Shown: in pieces, positions 51,145 through 59,151 of the stretch
Layout: each line of letters starts with the position of its first letter
Numbering within the stretch: the first letter of the stretch is position 1
Assembly (NCBI GenBank): GCA_046484945.1
Contig: JAWOHY010000026.1
Location: 3,233-67,232, forward strand
Length of the DNA stretch: 64,000 nucleotides
From: JAGOPY01 sp046484945
GTDB taxonomy: Bacteria > Bacteroidota > Bacteroidia > Bacteroidales > JAGOPY01
Direction: 5' to 3'
The notes under the pieces: generated by a model
Told to the model about the DNA's origin: nothing
Database searches by the model: none
What the model saw: only the letters and a program-made list of their open reading frames with translations
Program-made: the position numbers and the translations under genes

Positions 51145-51681
51145 TTAATACATTCTGATGAATTCCACATCATAAACCAGGGAGGCTTTATGTTGAATTT
51201 TGTTCTGGTCCCCGATGAGACCAAAAGCAAGGTGCGAAGGTATAATAATTTTCGCCCGGTCGCCAACCCGGAGCAATAAAATTGCCTCCTCCAGTCCCGA
51301 GATCACCTGTCCCTTACCCACCTGGAAGATCAAAGGGCCATCCCTGTCAGAGGTATATACCGTATCACCACTTAACAATGTAAGGGCATATTCCAGTTCA
51401 ACCTTTCTTCCGGGTTCTGCCATGGCGCCGGTCCCGTTCCTTGTGATCATATAACGGATACCGGTTTCGGTAGATTTTGTTTTCCACCGGTGCCGCCTGA
51501 TAAAATCATCGATTTGCTCCGCCTCCACCCGGACTGCCTCCTGGTTGGCTTTGATCAGCGGGTCCTTGTATACCGATGGATCGTGCGCCTGCTTCTCCGA
51601 ACCGGGCTGATGGCATTGATTCAAAGAAAAAAACAATGTGACTGCCGCAATATAACTGACAAGTTTTGAAGATGATAACAT
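51145..51681 (-). CDS. FKBP-type peptidyl-prolyl isomerase lipoprotein, GldI-like
   Basis: 178 residues from the ATG at 51,681 (MLSSSKLVSYIAAV); an upstream in-frame Met overlaps nrnA and lacks a signal. The lipobox is SLNQC, so it should be an outer- or inner-membrane lipoprotein. A single FKBP domain ends IIIPSHLAFGLIGDQNKI and YDVEFIRMY. Size, lipid anchor and position after nrnA resemble the gliding/T9SS-associated GldI, but the name is not certain from sequence alone. It is translated 10 bp after nrnA. Confidence 0.75.
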   Translation of the reverse strand: MLSSSKLVSYIAAVTLFFSLNQCHQPGSEKQAHDPSVYKDPLIKANQEAVRVEAEQIDDFIRRHRWKTKSTETGIRYMITRNGTGAMAEPGRKVELEYALTLLSGDTVYTSDRDGPLIFQVGKGQVISGLEEAILLLRVGDRAKIIIPSHLAFGLIGDQNKIQHKASLVYDVEFIRMY

Positions 51682-51691
51682 ATTCTGTGGT

Positions 51692-52717
51692 TCAGCTAAA
51701 AGAACGGATAATCTCTTCCCGGTATTGCAAAAGGATGCTTTTAAGTTTATCGGTGGTTTCTTCCATAGAGAGGAAAGAATCGCCGCCGGCGGCATTTTTA
51801 TGTCCGCCGCCGTTGAAATGCTCCCTTGCCAGCCGGTTCACCGAAAAATCCCCTTTGCTCCTGAAAGAGAGCCTGATCCGGTCCTTTCGCTCTGTCATGA
51901 TCACCGCAAGGTGGACCTGGGCCATGGAAAGGGCATAGTTCACGATCCCCTCGGTATCCCCGGGCTGGTAGTGAAACCTTTTCAGCTCCGCTTTCGTCAG
52001 GGTAATGTAGGCAGTCCGGAGATCAGGCAGAATGGTCAGCTTTTCTGCCAGGCAAAATCCCAGCAGGCGCAGCCGGTGCTCTGAATAGGTATCGTATACC
52101 AGCCGGTGAATGCGCTCTGGTTCAACGCCCCTTCTGATCAGGTCGGCGCTGACCTCAAAGGTTTCGGGATAATGGCAGGCATAACTGAAGGAGCCGGTGT
52201 CGGTCATGATGCCGGTGAACAGATTGATGGCGATGGAAGGGTTGATAAGATCCGACCATCCGCATCCCCTGATAAAGCGATACAACAGCTCTGAAGTGGA
52301 GGAAGTTTCAATGACGGAGTAGTACAGATCGAAGTCGTCGAGGAAAGGATCAGGATGGTGATCGATCAATATTTTCACGGCAGGAGATTCTTTCAGTGGT
52401 TCGTACATGGCGTCGGTACGGTGCAATGCATTGTAATCCAGGCAGAAGACCACGTCAGCCTCGCCGATAATCTTTTTACCCCTGTCGGGATCTGCCGAAA
52501 ACACCAGCATGTTTTCCCCGGAGGGCATCCATTTCAGGAAACCGGGGTAATCATTCGGGACGATGGGCACGGATGCCTTGCCCAGGCTGGTGAGCAGGCC
52601 ATTCAATGCAAGGACAGAACCAATGGCATCACCGTCGGGATTATGATGGCTCGTAACAGCGATCATCTGGCTGTGTCCAATCAGTTCACGGATCTGTTCA
52701 AATTCAAAATTTTTCAA
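51692..52717 (-). CDS. nrnA: DHH-family bifunctional oligoribonuclease / PAP phosphatase NrnA
   Basis: 341 residues with a TTG start at 52,717: a stop codon sits two codons upstream and the next Met is at residue 18, too close to the DHH core. Motifs are TSHHNPDGDAIGSVLAL, CLDYNALHRTD, LIDHHPDPFLDDFDL and the DHHA1 signature HFNGGGHKNAAGG. It degrades nanoRNAs and pAp. It heads a three-gene minus-strand operon with two FKBP lipoproteins. CysQ, which can also remove PAP, is encoded nearby. Confidence 0.92.
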   Translation of the reverse strand: MKNFEFEQIRELIGHSQMIAVTSHHNPDGDAIGSVLALNGLLTSLGKASVPIVPNDYPGFLKWMPSGENMLVFSADPDRGKKIIGEADVVFCLDYNALHRTDAMYEPLKESPAVKILIDHHPDPFLDDFDLYYSVIETSSTSELLYRFIRGCGWSDLINPSIAINLFTGIMTDTGSFSYACHYPETFEVSADLIRRGVEPERIHRLVYDTYSEHRLRLLGFCLAEKLTILPDLRTAYITLTKAELKRFHYQPGDTEGIVNYALSMAQVHLAVIMTERKDRIRLSFRSKGDFSVNRLAREHFNGGGHKNAAGGDSFLSMEETTDKLKSILLQYREEIIRSFS

Positions 52718-52800
52718 ATATTATGTTTTTCTGATAAAGCAAAGAAAGTAATTTTCCGGCGGAATTGAAAACATCCGGATGCTTCCGGCGAATTTAATTC

Positions 52801-52808
52801 TATTTTTG
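52801..52808 (+). promoter_or_regulatory. Promoter -7 box (TATTTTTG) for ndk
   Basis: Exact TAnnTTTG match 26 nt upstream of the ndk ATG. Confidence 0.5.
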
Positions 52809-52834
52809 CAGCCAAAATCAATAAAACTTTTATT

Positions 52835-53254
52835 ATGGCAGGAAATATCACGCTCACCATGATCAAGCCCGAGGCGGTCAGAAACGGCAATACGGGGAAG
52901 ATACTGGACAAGATCATAGAAGGCGGCTTCGGGATCATTGCAATGAAGTACCTCAAGCTATCGCGGGCACAGGCTGAACAATTCTATTTTGTACACCGGG
53001 AACGCCCGTTTTATAAAGACCTGGTGGAATTCATGTCGTCGGGTCCGATTGTAGCAGCTATTCTTCAGAAAGACAATGCAATAGAAGCCTATCGTTCATT
53101 CATCGGTTCAACCAATCCAAAAGAAGCCGCTCCCGGTACCATCCGTGCGCTTTATGGTACGAATATCCAGGAAAATGCCGTGCATGGTTCTGATAGTGAC
53201 GAGAATGCCATTATCGAAGCGGCATTCTTTTTCAGTGCATTGGAGCGAATATAA
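52835..53254 (+). CDS. ndk: Nucleoside diphosphate kinase
   Basis: 139 residues, standard for the family. The phosphoacceptor His is H117 in NIQENAVHGSDSDENA, the same number as in E. coli. Other conserved parts are LTMIKPEAVRNG at the N-terminus and KDLVEFMSSGPIVAAIL. It balances NTP pools. It has its own promoter box and is followed by a repeat-rich region. Confidence 0.97.
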   Translation: MAGNITLTMIKPEAVRNGNTGKILDKIIEGGFGIIAMKYLKLSRAQAEQFYFVHRERPFYKDLVEFMSSGPIVAAILQKDNAIEAYRSFIGSTNPKEAAPGTIRALYGTNIQENAVHGSDSDENAIIEAAFFFSALERI

Positions 53255-53561
53255 GCATTACCGATTTCTTTTCTTTTCATTTAGTTTCGTTTATCGTCTC
53301 TGTGGTTCTCCGTGCCTTCTCTGTGGTTCTCCGTGTAATTTTTTATTTCACGGAGTAACACGGAGGAGACACTGAGGGGCACGGAGTTTTTTTTTATTAT
53401 CAGCAATTCACAAATGTAAACTCATATTTGCATCAAAAATACTATTTTGCATTATCTGCAATCCCTGTTTTAAATTATTGTATACTATGTATATAATATT
53501 GATTATTTAATATTTAAATTTAAGTAAATTAGAATATATCGAGATTTATTCCTGAAATTAA
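53255..53561. other. Gene-free, repeat-rich region between ndk and the XRE regulator
   Basis: 307 bp without a supported ORF. It holds a direct repeat of TCTCTGTGGTTCTCCGTG at 53,297-53,314 and 53,318-53,335. Next is a CTCCGTG/CACGGAG hairpin at 53,329-53,355 with further CACGGAG copies to about 53,386. AATTCACAAATGTAAACT at 53,405-53,422 exactly repeats part of the operator at 53,560-53,577. The remainder is very AT-rich. Confidence 0.8.
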
Positions 53562-53620
53562 TTCACAAATGTAAACTAATTACTTTTGTGAACATTATGA
53601 AAATATTATTACATTTGTAA
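53562..53620 (+). promoter_or_regulatory. Operator-promoter of the XRE regulator
   Basis: TTCACAAATGTAA (53,562-53,574) and TTACTTTTGTGAA (53,580-53,592) form an inverted repeat with one mismatch. TTACATTTGTAA (53,609-53,620) is a further palindromic half-site cluster. The -7-like boxes TACTTTTG (53,581-53,588) and TACATTTG (53,610-53,617) lie inside these sites, so a bound regulator would cover the promoter. Autoregulation is the simplest reading. Confidence 0.6.
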
Positions 53621-53625
53621 CCATT

Positions 53626-53988
53626 ATGAAAGACCGGATCAGGAAAATACTGGAATTAAAAAACGAGAGTGCGTCTGATTTTGCAGAGAAGCTGGGTGTG
53701 CAGCGATCATCCGTTTCACATATCATGTCGGGAAGGAATAACCCCGGTTTAGAATTTCTGCAGAAAATACTTACCTCCTACCCTGATATCAATCCCGACT
53801 GGCTGCTTTTAGGAAAAGGTGAAATATTCAGGAAACAAACGGAAAGCGTTAAGCTCCCGGATCTTTCCTGTGTGCGCTCCGAAGATCCGGTGGATTATAA
53901 AACAAAAAAGCAACAGGTTCCGGAAAAAGTGATTGTTCTTTTTTCTGATGGCACTTTCCGCTATTATGGTTCGTCCGATCTTTTGTAG
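53626..53988 (+). CDS. XRE-family helix-turn-helix transcriptional regulator
   Basis: 120 residues. An N-terminal HTH (residues about 5-60) shows ASDFAEKLGVQRSSVSHIMSG, with a recognition helix like those of phage Cro/CI-type repressors. It is followed by NPDWLLLGKGEIF, a block common in Bacteroidota XRE regulators. The C-terminal ~45 residues (KQQVPEKVIVLFSDGTFRYY) form a small domain of unknown role. It likely represses its own promoter through the palindromes just upstream. It is bracketed by palindromic repeats, unlike the housekeeping genes around it. Confidence 0.85.
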   Translation: MKDRIRKILELKNESASDFAEKLGVQRSSVSHIMSGRNNPGLEFLQKILTSYPDINPDWLLLGKGEIFRKQTESVKLPDLSCVRSEDPVDYKTKKQQVPEKVIVLFSDGTFRYYGSSDLL

Positions 53989-53989
53989 T

Positions 53990-54142
53990 GAGGTTGAATC
54001 AAAAGTTCTTTAACCACAGAGATCGCAGAGAAGGCACAGAAAACACAGAGTGTTTAGTGATTGATAATCAATTCTCTGTGTTCTCCGCGCATACTCCGTT
54101 ATCTCTGTGGTTAATAAAGAATTTGACTTTTGATGCAACCTC
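53990..54142. repeat. 153-bp palindromic element after the XRE gene (MITE-like)
   Basis: TTAACCACAGAGAT (54,010-54,023) pairs perfectly with ATCTCTGTGGTTAA (54,101-54,114). Outer arms extend this, with GAGGTTG at 53,990 against CAACCTC at 54,136 and ATCAAAAGT against ACTTTTGAT. AACACAGAG and CTCTGTGTT pair inside. It begins two bases after the regulator stop codon. Confidence 0.85.
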
Positions 54143-54172
54143 TTCGAATACTCTGGAAAGCCGGCAGATATG

Positions 54173-54241
54173 CTCCGACGACTAAAGCCGTCGGTTCCAA
54201 TTTTGTAACATACTCAGAACCAACGGCTTTAGTCGTTGGAG
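54173..54241. repeat. Dispersed hairpin repeat, copy 1
   Basis: Arms CCGACGACTAAAGCCGTCGG and CCAACGGCTTTAGTCGTTGG are near-perfect inverted repeats around a loop containing AACATACTCAGA. A closely similar copy lies at 57,224-57,289. Confidence 0.9.
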
Positions 54242-54256
54242 TACGGCCCGAATCGA

Positions 54257-55945
54257 TTATCTCTTGATAATCTTAAAATTATAACTCTTTTCCTCAACCT
54301 TCAGTTTAAGTAAATAGATCCCAGGAGGCATGTTTTCCGGGAGGGTTAATTTTGCAATGCCGCCAGTCAAAACGTACAAGTCAGACACTATAAGCCTTCC
54401 GCCGATATCGGTAATCGAAACATTAGCCTGGTTTGCATTTTGATTTGAAAAACGCACATTTATCTCATTTTGTGCTGGATTGGGATAAATGTGAGTGTTG
54501 AACGGTTCGGGTTCGAAGGCGTCAATAACCGTCAAAATACTGTTGGCTACGATGAAATCGGGTATACCGTAACCCAGCATATCATCAGGGTTAAGGTACT
54601 GACTGGCGCTTTTCCGTATGGCATCGGCTACCTGCATGTTGGTATAGGAGGGGTTTGCCTGCCAGAGGCATGCGGCCATACCAGCCAGGATGGGCGAAGA
54701 GAAAGAGGTGCCTCCGCCTGAGGTGAATGAACCATATGGATCTGCCACATAAACACCGGACCCTTGTGCTACCACATCCGGTTTCACGCGGCCGTCGTAG
54801 GAAGGCCCGCGGGAGCTGAAAAAGGCATAATTGCCACCCGGATCCACTGCGCCGATCCCCATCACGCTGTCGCCATCAGAGGGAGCGCCCAGGTAAAACC
54901 AGGAGCCCGAACCGGAGTTTCCCAGGCTGTTGACCACCAGGATGCCCTTTTTAGCCGCCATATCGGCGCCGATGGTGATGGGTGTGGTATTGCCGTCCAT
55001 ATCCGAATAAGTGTGATTCTGTGATGGGTCGTCGAATGTAGTGTACCCGAGCGATGAGTTGATGATGTCGGCCCCGACGCTGTCGGCGAATTCGGCGGCG
55101 GAAACCCAGTTATATTCTTCGATGATATACTCCGTGGCCCCATCTTCTGATCTGAGCAGCCAGTAAGAGGCTTTGGGCGCGGTACCGATAAGTTGTCCCG
55201 GGTAATTCGCGCCCATGGTAGAAAGCACCATCGTACCATGAATATGATCGTTGAAAGTCACCTCCCCTCCCGCTACAAAATCGCGGGTGCCCAGGATCTG
55301 GTTATTTTGCCAGAGGCTGTCGAAAACAGGATGTGTATGGGTGTTTGTAAAACCTGCATCCAGCACGGCGATTACCATCCCCTCTCCCCTGTGGCCGAGG
55401 GCATGAACTTCATCGCCCCGCAGCATCTGGATCTGGTTCAGGGAAGGACCGTAATTAAAATCGCTCAAACCTTTCCCCATTTTCACATTCGCCGGAAAAG
55501 GCTGGTTGTAATCCTCATACTTAAAGAAAGGTTTTTCATCCAATTGATCAATACCGGAAACATCACCCGGTGCAACGGAAGATTTGGTGACGCCCTGCAC
55601 ATAGGGAAGAGCGGCTATATCGGCCAGCACGCCCGGGTCTGTCGTATAGATGGTAACGCCGTTGAACCATTTGGTGGGGTTCAGGATCGTGGCGCCAGTG
55701 GCGGCCACACCGGAAAGATAAGAAGGATTCACCGGAAGATCGGAAACCTCTACCGGTATGTTCTGCTTGATCCTGCGGTCGATGGCACGCTGTGATAAAA
55801 AAGCCGAAGGATTGTCTATAGAATAAGGAGAATTGTTTTTATCGGTGAATTTGACAAAATACTTGTTGGGTGCGATCTGAGACTGACCCATTGAAAAGAG
55901 CAATACAAGAACAAAGAGTGGCAGAAAAGATTTTTTCATCATCAT
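54257..55945 (-). CDS. Secreted subtilisin-like (S8) serine protease with T9SS sorting domain
   Basis: 562 residues from the ATG at 55,945 (two further Mets follow at once). An earlier in-frame Met lies upstream of the -7 box and is rejected. The signal peptide is KKSFLPLFVLVLLFSMGQSQ. The S8 triad is Asp in VIAVLDAGFTNTH, His in DHIHGTMVLSTM and Ser in SGGGTSFSSPILAGMAA. An inhibitor-like N-terminal propeptide (residues 25-150) precedes the domain. The C-terminus is a type A T9SS domain (HIYPNPAQNEINVRF, then DIGGRLIVSD, then PPGIYLLKLKVEE). It is divergent from trmD, with 62 bp between starts. Confidence 0.92.
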   Translation of the reverse strand: MMMKKSFLPLFVLVLLFSMGQSQIAPNKYFVKFTDKNNSPYSIDNPSAFLSQRAIDRRIKQNIPVEVSDLPVNPSYLSGVAATGATILNPTKWFNGVTIYTTDPGVLADIAALPYVQGVTKSSVAPGDVSGIDQLDEKPFFKYEDYNQPFPANVKMGKGLSDFNYGPSLNQIQMLRGDEVHALGHRGEGMVIAVLDAGFTNTHTHPVFDSLWQNNQILGTRDFVAGGEVTFNDHIHGTMVLSTMGANYPGQLIGTAPKASYWLLRSEDGATEYIIEEYNWVSAAEFADSVGADIINSSLGYTTFDDPSQNHTYSDMDGNTTPITIGADMAAKKGILVVNSLGNSGSGSWFYLGAPSDGDSVMGIGAVDPGGNYAFFSSRGPSYDGRVKPDVVAQGSGVYVADPYGSFTSGGGTSFSSPILAGMAACLWQANPSYTNMQVADAIRKSASQYLNPDDMLGYGIPDFIVANSILTVIDAFEPEPFNTHIYPNPAQNEINVRFSNQNANQANVSITDIGGRLIVSDLYVLTGGIAKLTLPENMPPGIYLLKLKVEEKSYNFKIIKR

Positions 55946-55957
55946 TAAATTTGGGTG

Positions 55958-55965
55958 CAAATTTA
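55958..55965 (-). promoter_or_regulatory. Promoter -7 box (TAAATTTG, minus strand) for the S8 protease
   Basis: Exact TAnnTTTG match 12 nt upstream of the chosen start codon. Confidence 0.5.
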
Positions 55966-56007
55966 CAAAAAAGCATCGTGATACCGGTTTTTTCATACTT
56001 TTATCAC

Positions 56008-56694
56008 ATGCGAATAGACATTATCACATTGTTCCCCGGCATGTTCAGCGGTCCTTTTGACCAGTCGATCGTCAAAAGGGCACTTGAAAAAGGATTGCTT
56101 GACATTCACCTTCACGACCTCCGGGATTACACGGCCGACAAATACCGCAGCGTGGATGACTATCCTTACGGCGGGGGCGCCGGCATGGTCCTGATGATCG
56201 AGCCCATTGCCAGGTGTTTGGAGCGCCTGAAATCGGTCCGGGTTTATGACGAGGTGATCTATCTGACCCCTGACGGAGCGCTTTTCGATCAGAAAGCAGC
56301 CAATGAATTATCCATTAAACAAAACCTGGTATTATTATGCGGTCATTACAAGGGGGTTGACGAGCGTGTCAGGGAGCATCTTATAACCCGTGAGATTTCC
56401 ATCGGAAACTATGTCATTTCAGGGGGTGAACTGGCAGCGGCTGTGGTGACCGATAGCCTGGCCCGCCTGATTCCCGGGGTGATCGGAGATGAAACCTCGG
56501 CCCTGTCCGATTCCTTCCAGGACGATTTACTCTCACCACCGGTCTACACCCGTCCGGCCGATTACAATGGGTGGAAGGTACCGGATATCCTTTTATCAGG
56601 GCACGGGCTAAAGATCAGGGAATGGCGCATGGAACAGGCCCTGAAAAGGACAAAGGAGAGGAGGCCCGGACTGATGGAAAGTATGGATGAATGA
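56008..56694 (+). CDS. trmD: tRNA (guanosine(37)-N1)-methyltransferase
   Basis: 228 residues from the ATG at 56,008 (MRIDIITLFPGMF), the canonical TrmD start; the frame is open further upstream but that part overlaps the S8 gene. It methylates G37 of tRNAs using SAM. The SAM-binding trefoil knot is visible in LLCGHYKGVDERV and EISIGNYVISGGELAA, and GGGAGMVLMIEP lies in the N-terminal half. rplS follows after 118 bp with its own promoter. Confidence 0.96.
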   Translation: MRIDIITLFPGMFSGPFDQSIVKRALEKGLLDIHLHDLRDYTADKYRSVDDYPYGGGAGMVLMIEPIARCLERLKSVRVYDEVIYLTPDGALFDQKAANELSIKQNLVLLCGHYKGVDERVREHLITREISIGNYVISGGELAAAVVTDSLARLIPGVIGDETSALSDSFQDDLLSPPVYTRPADYNGWKVPDILLSGHGLKIREWRMEQALKRTKERRPGLMESMDE

Positions 56695-56745
56695 TATGCG
56701 CCCAGGGGGTTCCGGCGACCGAACCATTAATTTTTTCATACCCTC

Positions 56746-56775
56746 TTTGGATTATCCCAAATAGTTGTATATTTG
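56746..56775 (+). promoter_or_regulatory. Promoter for rplS (TTTG, 18 bp, TATATTTG)
   Basis: TTTG at 56,746-56,749 and TATATTTG at 56,768-56,775 with an 18-bp spacer match both Bacteroidota promoter elements. The ATG lies 37 nt downstream. Confidence 0.7.
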
Positions 56776-56812
56776 CACTCTTTTTTAAGAATCGCGATAA
56801 TACCTGATAAAG

Positions 56813-57169
56813 ATGAGCAAGAATGAAATCATGCAGTTTGTTGACGGTCTTTCTGTTACAAAGGAATTTCCCGCTTTTAAGGCAGGTGATACGGTGACGG
56901 TGACTTATAAGATCCGTGAAGGTGGCAAGGAGAGGCTTCAGAAGTACCAGGGAGTGGTATTACAGCGGGTCGGCTCGGGACCTACCGAAACTTTCACCGT
57001 CCGTAAAATATCTGCCAATATTGGCGTCGAGAGAATATTCCCCATCGCCTCCCCTTTCATTGATGATATCCAGGTAAACAAAAGGGGCCGCGTCCGCCGG
57101 GCCAGGATCTTCTACCTGCGCGAACTGAAAGGCAAAAAAGCCCGTATCAAGGAAGCCAGATACAAATAG
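56813..57169 (+). CDS. rplS: 50S ribosomal protein L19
   Basis: 118 residues. Family blocks are FKAGDTVTVTYKIREGGKER, KYQGVVLQRVGSG, TFTVRKISANIGVERIFPI and RGRVRRARIFYLRELKGKKARIKE at the C-terminus. It sits at the 30S-50S interface of the ribosome. It has its own promoter but keeps the common trmD-rplS order. Confidence 0.97.
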   Translation: MSKNEIMQFVDGLSVTKEFPAFKAGDTVTVTYKIREGGKERLQKYQGVVLQRVGSGPTETFTVRKISANIGVERIFPIASPFIDDIQVNKRGRVRRARIFYLRELKGKKARIKEARYK

Positions 57170-57223
57170 AGACCTTATCCAGAGGGTGTCTTAAAAGTCA
57201 GAAAATTTCGTTTTTTTAGTAGT

Positions 57224-57289
57224 CCGACGACTGAAGCCGTCGGTTTTAGTATTTGCAACATACTCGGAATCAACGGCTTTAGTCGTTGG
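57224..57289. repeat. Dispersed hairpin repeat, copy 2
   Basis: CCGACGACTGAAGCCGTCGG (57,224-57,243) pairs with CAACGGCTTTAGTCGTTGG (57,271-57,289). The loop keeps AACATACTCGGA. It matches copy 1 at 54,173 in arms, loop and orientation, with a few changes. Confidence 0.9.
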
Positions 57290-57403
57290 CGCACGACCTA
57301 AATCCCGTCAATAATTTGATTACACAGACTTTTAAAACAGCCTGTTTTATTTCTCTAATTCCCCTGATTGCCTCCAGGGCCGGGATCAATGAAATTATTT
57401 TTT

Positions 57404-57411
57404 TATTTTTG
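57404..57411 (+). promoter_or_regulatory. Promoter -7 box (TATTTTTG) for the CPA2 antiporter
   Basis: Exact TAnnTTTG match 17 nt before the ATG at 57,429, downstream of hairpin copy 2. Confidence 0.45.
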
Positions 57412-57428
57412 ATTGAGAAAACCTGTAA

Positions 57429-59135
57429 ATGCATTTTGGCCTTCTGACAGATATCGTCCTTACCCTCGGCCTGGCAATCATTGTCATGTTTATATTCTAC
57501 AGGTTCAAATTTCCGGCCATCATCGGACTTTTGCTTGCAGGTATCATTGCCGGGCCTCATGGCGTAGGCCTTATATCCGGTATTGAAGAGGTTGAGATCC
57601 TGGGAGAAATAGGCGTTATCCTGCTTTTATTTGCCATAGGCATTGAGTTTTCCATGAAAAACCTGATCCGTCTCCGGAAAACCTTATTGCTGGGCGGATC
57701 AGTGCAGGTGTTGCTGACCATCATGATAATCACGGTTATCGCCTACTATTATAAAGATAACAGTATCCAGGAAGCCATCTTCATTGGCTTCCTGATTGCC
57801 CTGAGCAGTACCGCTATTGTCCTTAAATTATTGAGGGACAAAGGAGAACTGGAAAGCGCTCATGGTCGTGTAATATTGGGTATCCTGATATTCCAGGACC
57901 TGATCATTGTCCCCATGATCCTGCTGATACCATACCTGTCAGGAGATATGGCAGCATCCAGCCAATCCATATGGATGGTTATGCTCAAATTTATTTCGAT
58001 CATCCTTTTTGTTTTGATTGGATCAAGATATCTGATACCAAGGATACTTTTTTTGATCGCAAAAACGCAAAGCAAGGAATTGTTCAACCTGAGTATTATT
58101 GTCATTGCTTTTTCCGTCGCATTTATTACCCAGAGCATGGGGTTGTCACTGGCCCTGGGTGCGTTTCTGGCAGGACTTATGATATCAGAATCCGATTATA
58201 GTCAGGCTGCCCTGGGGAATATCCTTCCTTTCCTGCACGTGTTTACCAGCTTTTTTTTCCTTTCCATTGGAATGATGCTGGATATCAGTTATGTATTGGC
58301 AAATCCACTCCATATCCTCTTTTTTACCGTATTGGTTTTATCGATCAAGACCCTAATCGCGGCACTGGCAGCTTTTATACTGGGATATCCCCTGCGGACG
58401 GTTATCCTGGTGGGTTTTACGATCAGCCAGGTGGGAGAATTCTCCTTTATCCTGGCTTTGCAGGGGTCTTCTGCCGGTTTGTTATCTCCGGAAAATTACC
58501 AGCTCTTTTTAAATATTTCCGTTCTGAGTATGGCCACAACCCCCCTTGCCATTTTATTTGCCAGCAAATTCGGGAGCCGGGTGATGAAGCTTAACATTCC
58601 CGACACCATTCGGTTTGGATATGCCAACATACCTGAAAGCAAGGTGGCCAGCATGGATGATCATGTGGTGATTGTCGGATACGGGATCAATGGCCGGAAC
58701 GTAGCCCGTGCCACTAAGCATGCTGATATCCCGCATGTTATCATCGAACTGAACCCTGAAACGGTACGGCAGGAAAAGGCTGAGGGGGAGATCATATTTT
58801 TTGGTGACGCCACCCAACCCGAGGTATTGGAGCATGCTTTTATCCAATCAGCCCGCATTCTGGTCATCACCATACCCGGTACGGGAGAAGCCGCCAGGAT
58901 CATTGGAATAGCCCGTGCCATCAACCCGGAACTTTTTATTATTGTCAGGACCCACCTGGTCCATGACCTGACAGCTATGTATGATGCGGGCGCTGATGAA
59001 GTGATCCCGGAAGAATTTGAAACATCGGTGGAGATATTTACCAGGGTTATGCAGAAATATGACATTCCAAAGGATCAGATAGAGACACTCATTGATGATG
59101 TCCGTTCGGACGGGTATCAGGTATTCAGAAATTAA
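57429..59135 (+). CDS. Kef-type cation:proton antiporter (CPA2) with RCK/TrkA-N domain
   Basis: 568 residues. About 12 membrane helices (to about residue 390) have the CPA2 start IGLLLAGIIAGPHGVGLI and LLLFAIGIEFSM. They are followed by a TrkA-N NAD-binding domain with Rossmann motif VVIVGYGINGRNVARAT (near residue 415) and FFGDATQPEVLEHAFI. No TrkA-C domain follows. It probably exchanges K+ or Na+ for H+ across the inner membrane, gated by nucleotide. yidD follows after 16 bp. Confidence 0.92.
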   Translation: MHFGLLTDIVLTLGLAIIVMFIFYRFKFPAIIGLLLAGIIAGPHGVGLISGIEEVEILGEIGVILLLFAIGIEFSMKNLIRLRKTLLLGGSVQVLLTIMIITVIAYYYKDNSIQEAIFIGFLIALSSTAIVLKLLRDKGELESAHGRVILGILIFQDLIIVPMILLIPYLSGDMAASSQSIWMVMLKFISIILFVLIGSRYLIPRILFLIAKTQSKELFNLSIIVIAFSVAFITQSMGLSLALGAFLAGLMISESDYSQAALGNILPFLHVFTSFFFLSIGMMLDISYVLANPLHILFFTVLVLSIKTLIAALAAFILGYPLRTVILVGFTISQVGEFSFILALQGSSAGLLSPENYQLFLNISVLSMATTPLAILFASKFGSRVMKLNIPDTIRFGYANIPESKVASMDDHVVIVGYGINGRNVARATKHADIPHVIIELNPETVRQEKAEGEIIFFGDATQPEVLEHAFIQSARILVITIPGTGEAARIIGIARAINPELFIIVRTHLVHDLTAMYDAGADEVIPEEFETSVEIFTRVMQKYDIPKDQIETLIDDVRSDGYQVFRN

Positions 59136-59151
59136 CAACGACGAACGCATC

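Noticed and set aside
53594..53620. Seven-codon mini-ORF (MKILLHL) before the XRE gene as a real peptide
   Set aside because: It arises from duplication of the start region and overlaps the operator; a leader-peptide role cannot be supported from sequence.
55870..56007. N-terminal extension of trmD
   Set aside because: It overlaps the start and promoter of the divergent S8 protease, and TrmD proteins start at MRIDI.
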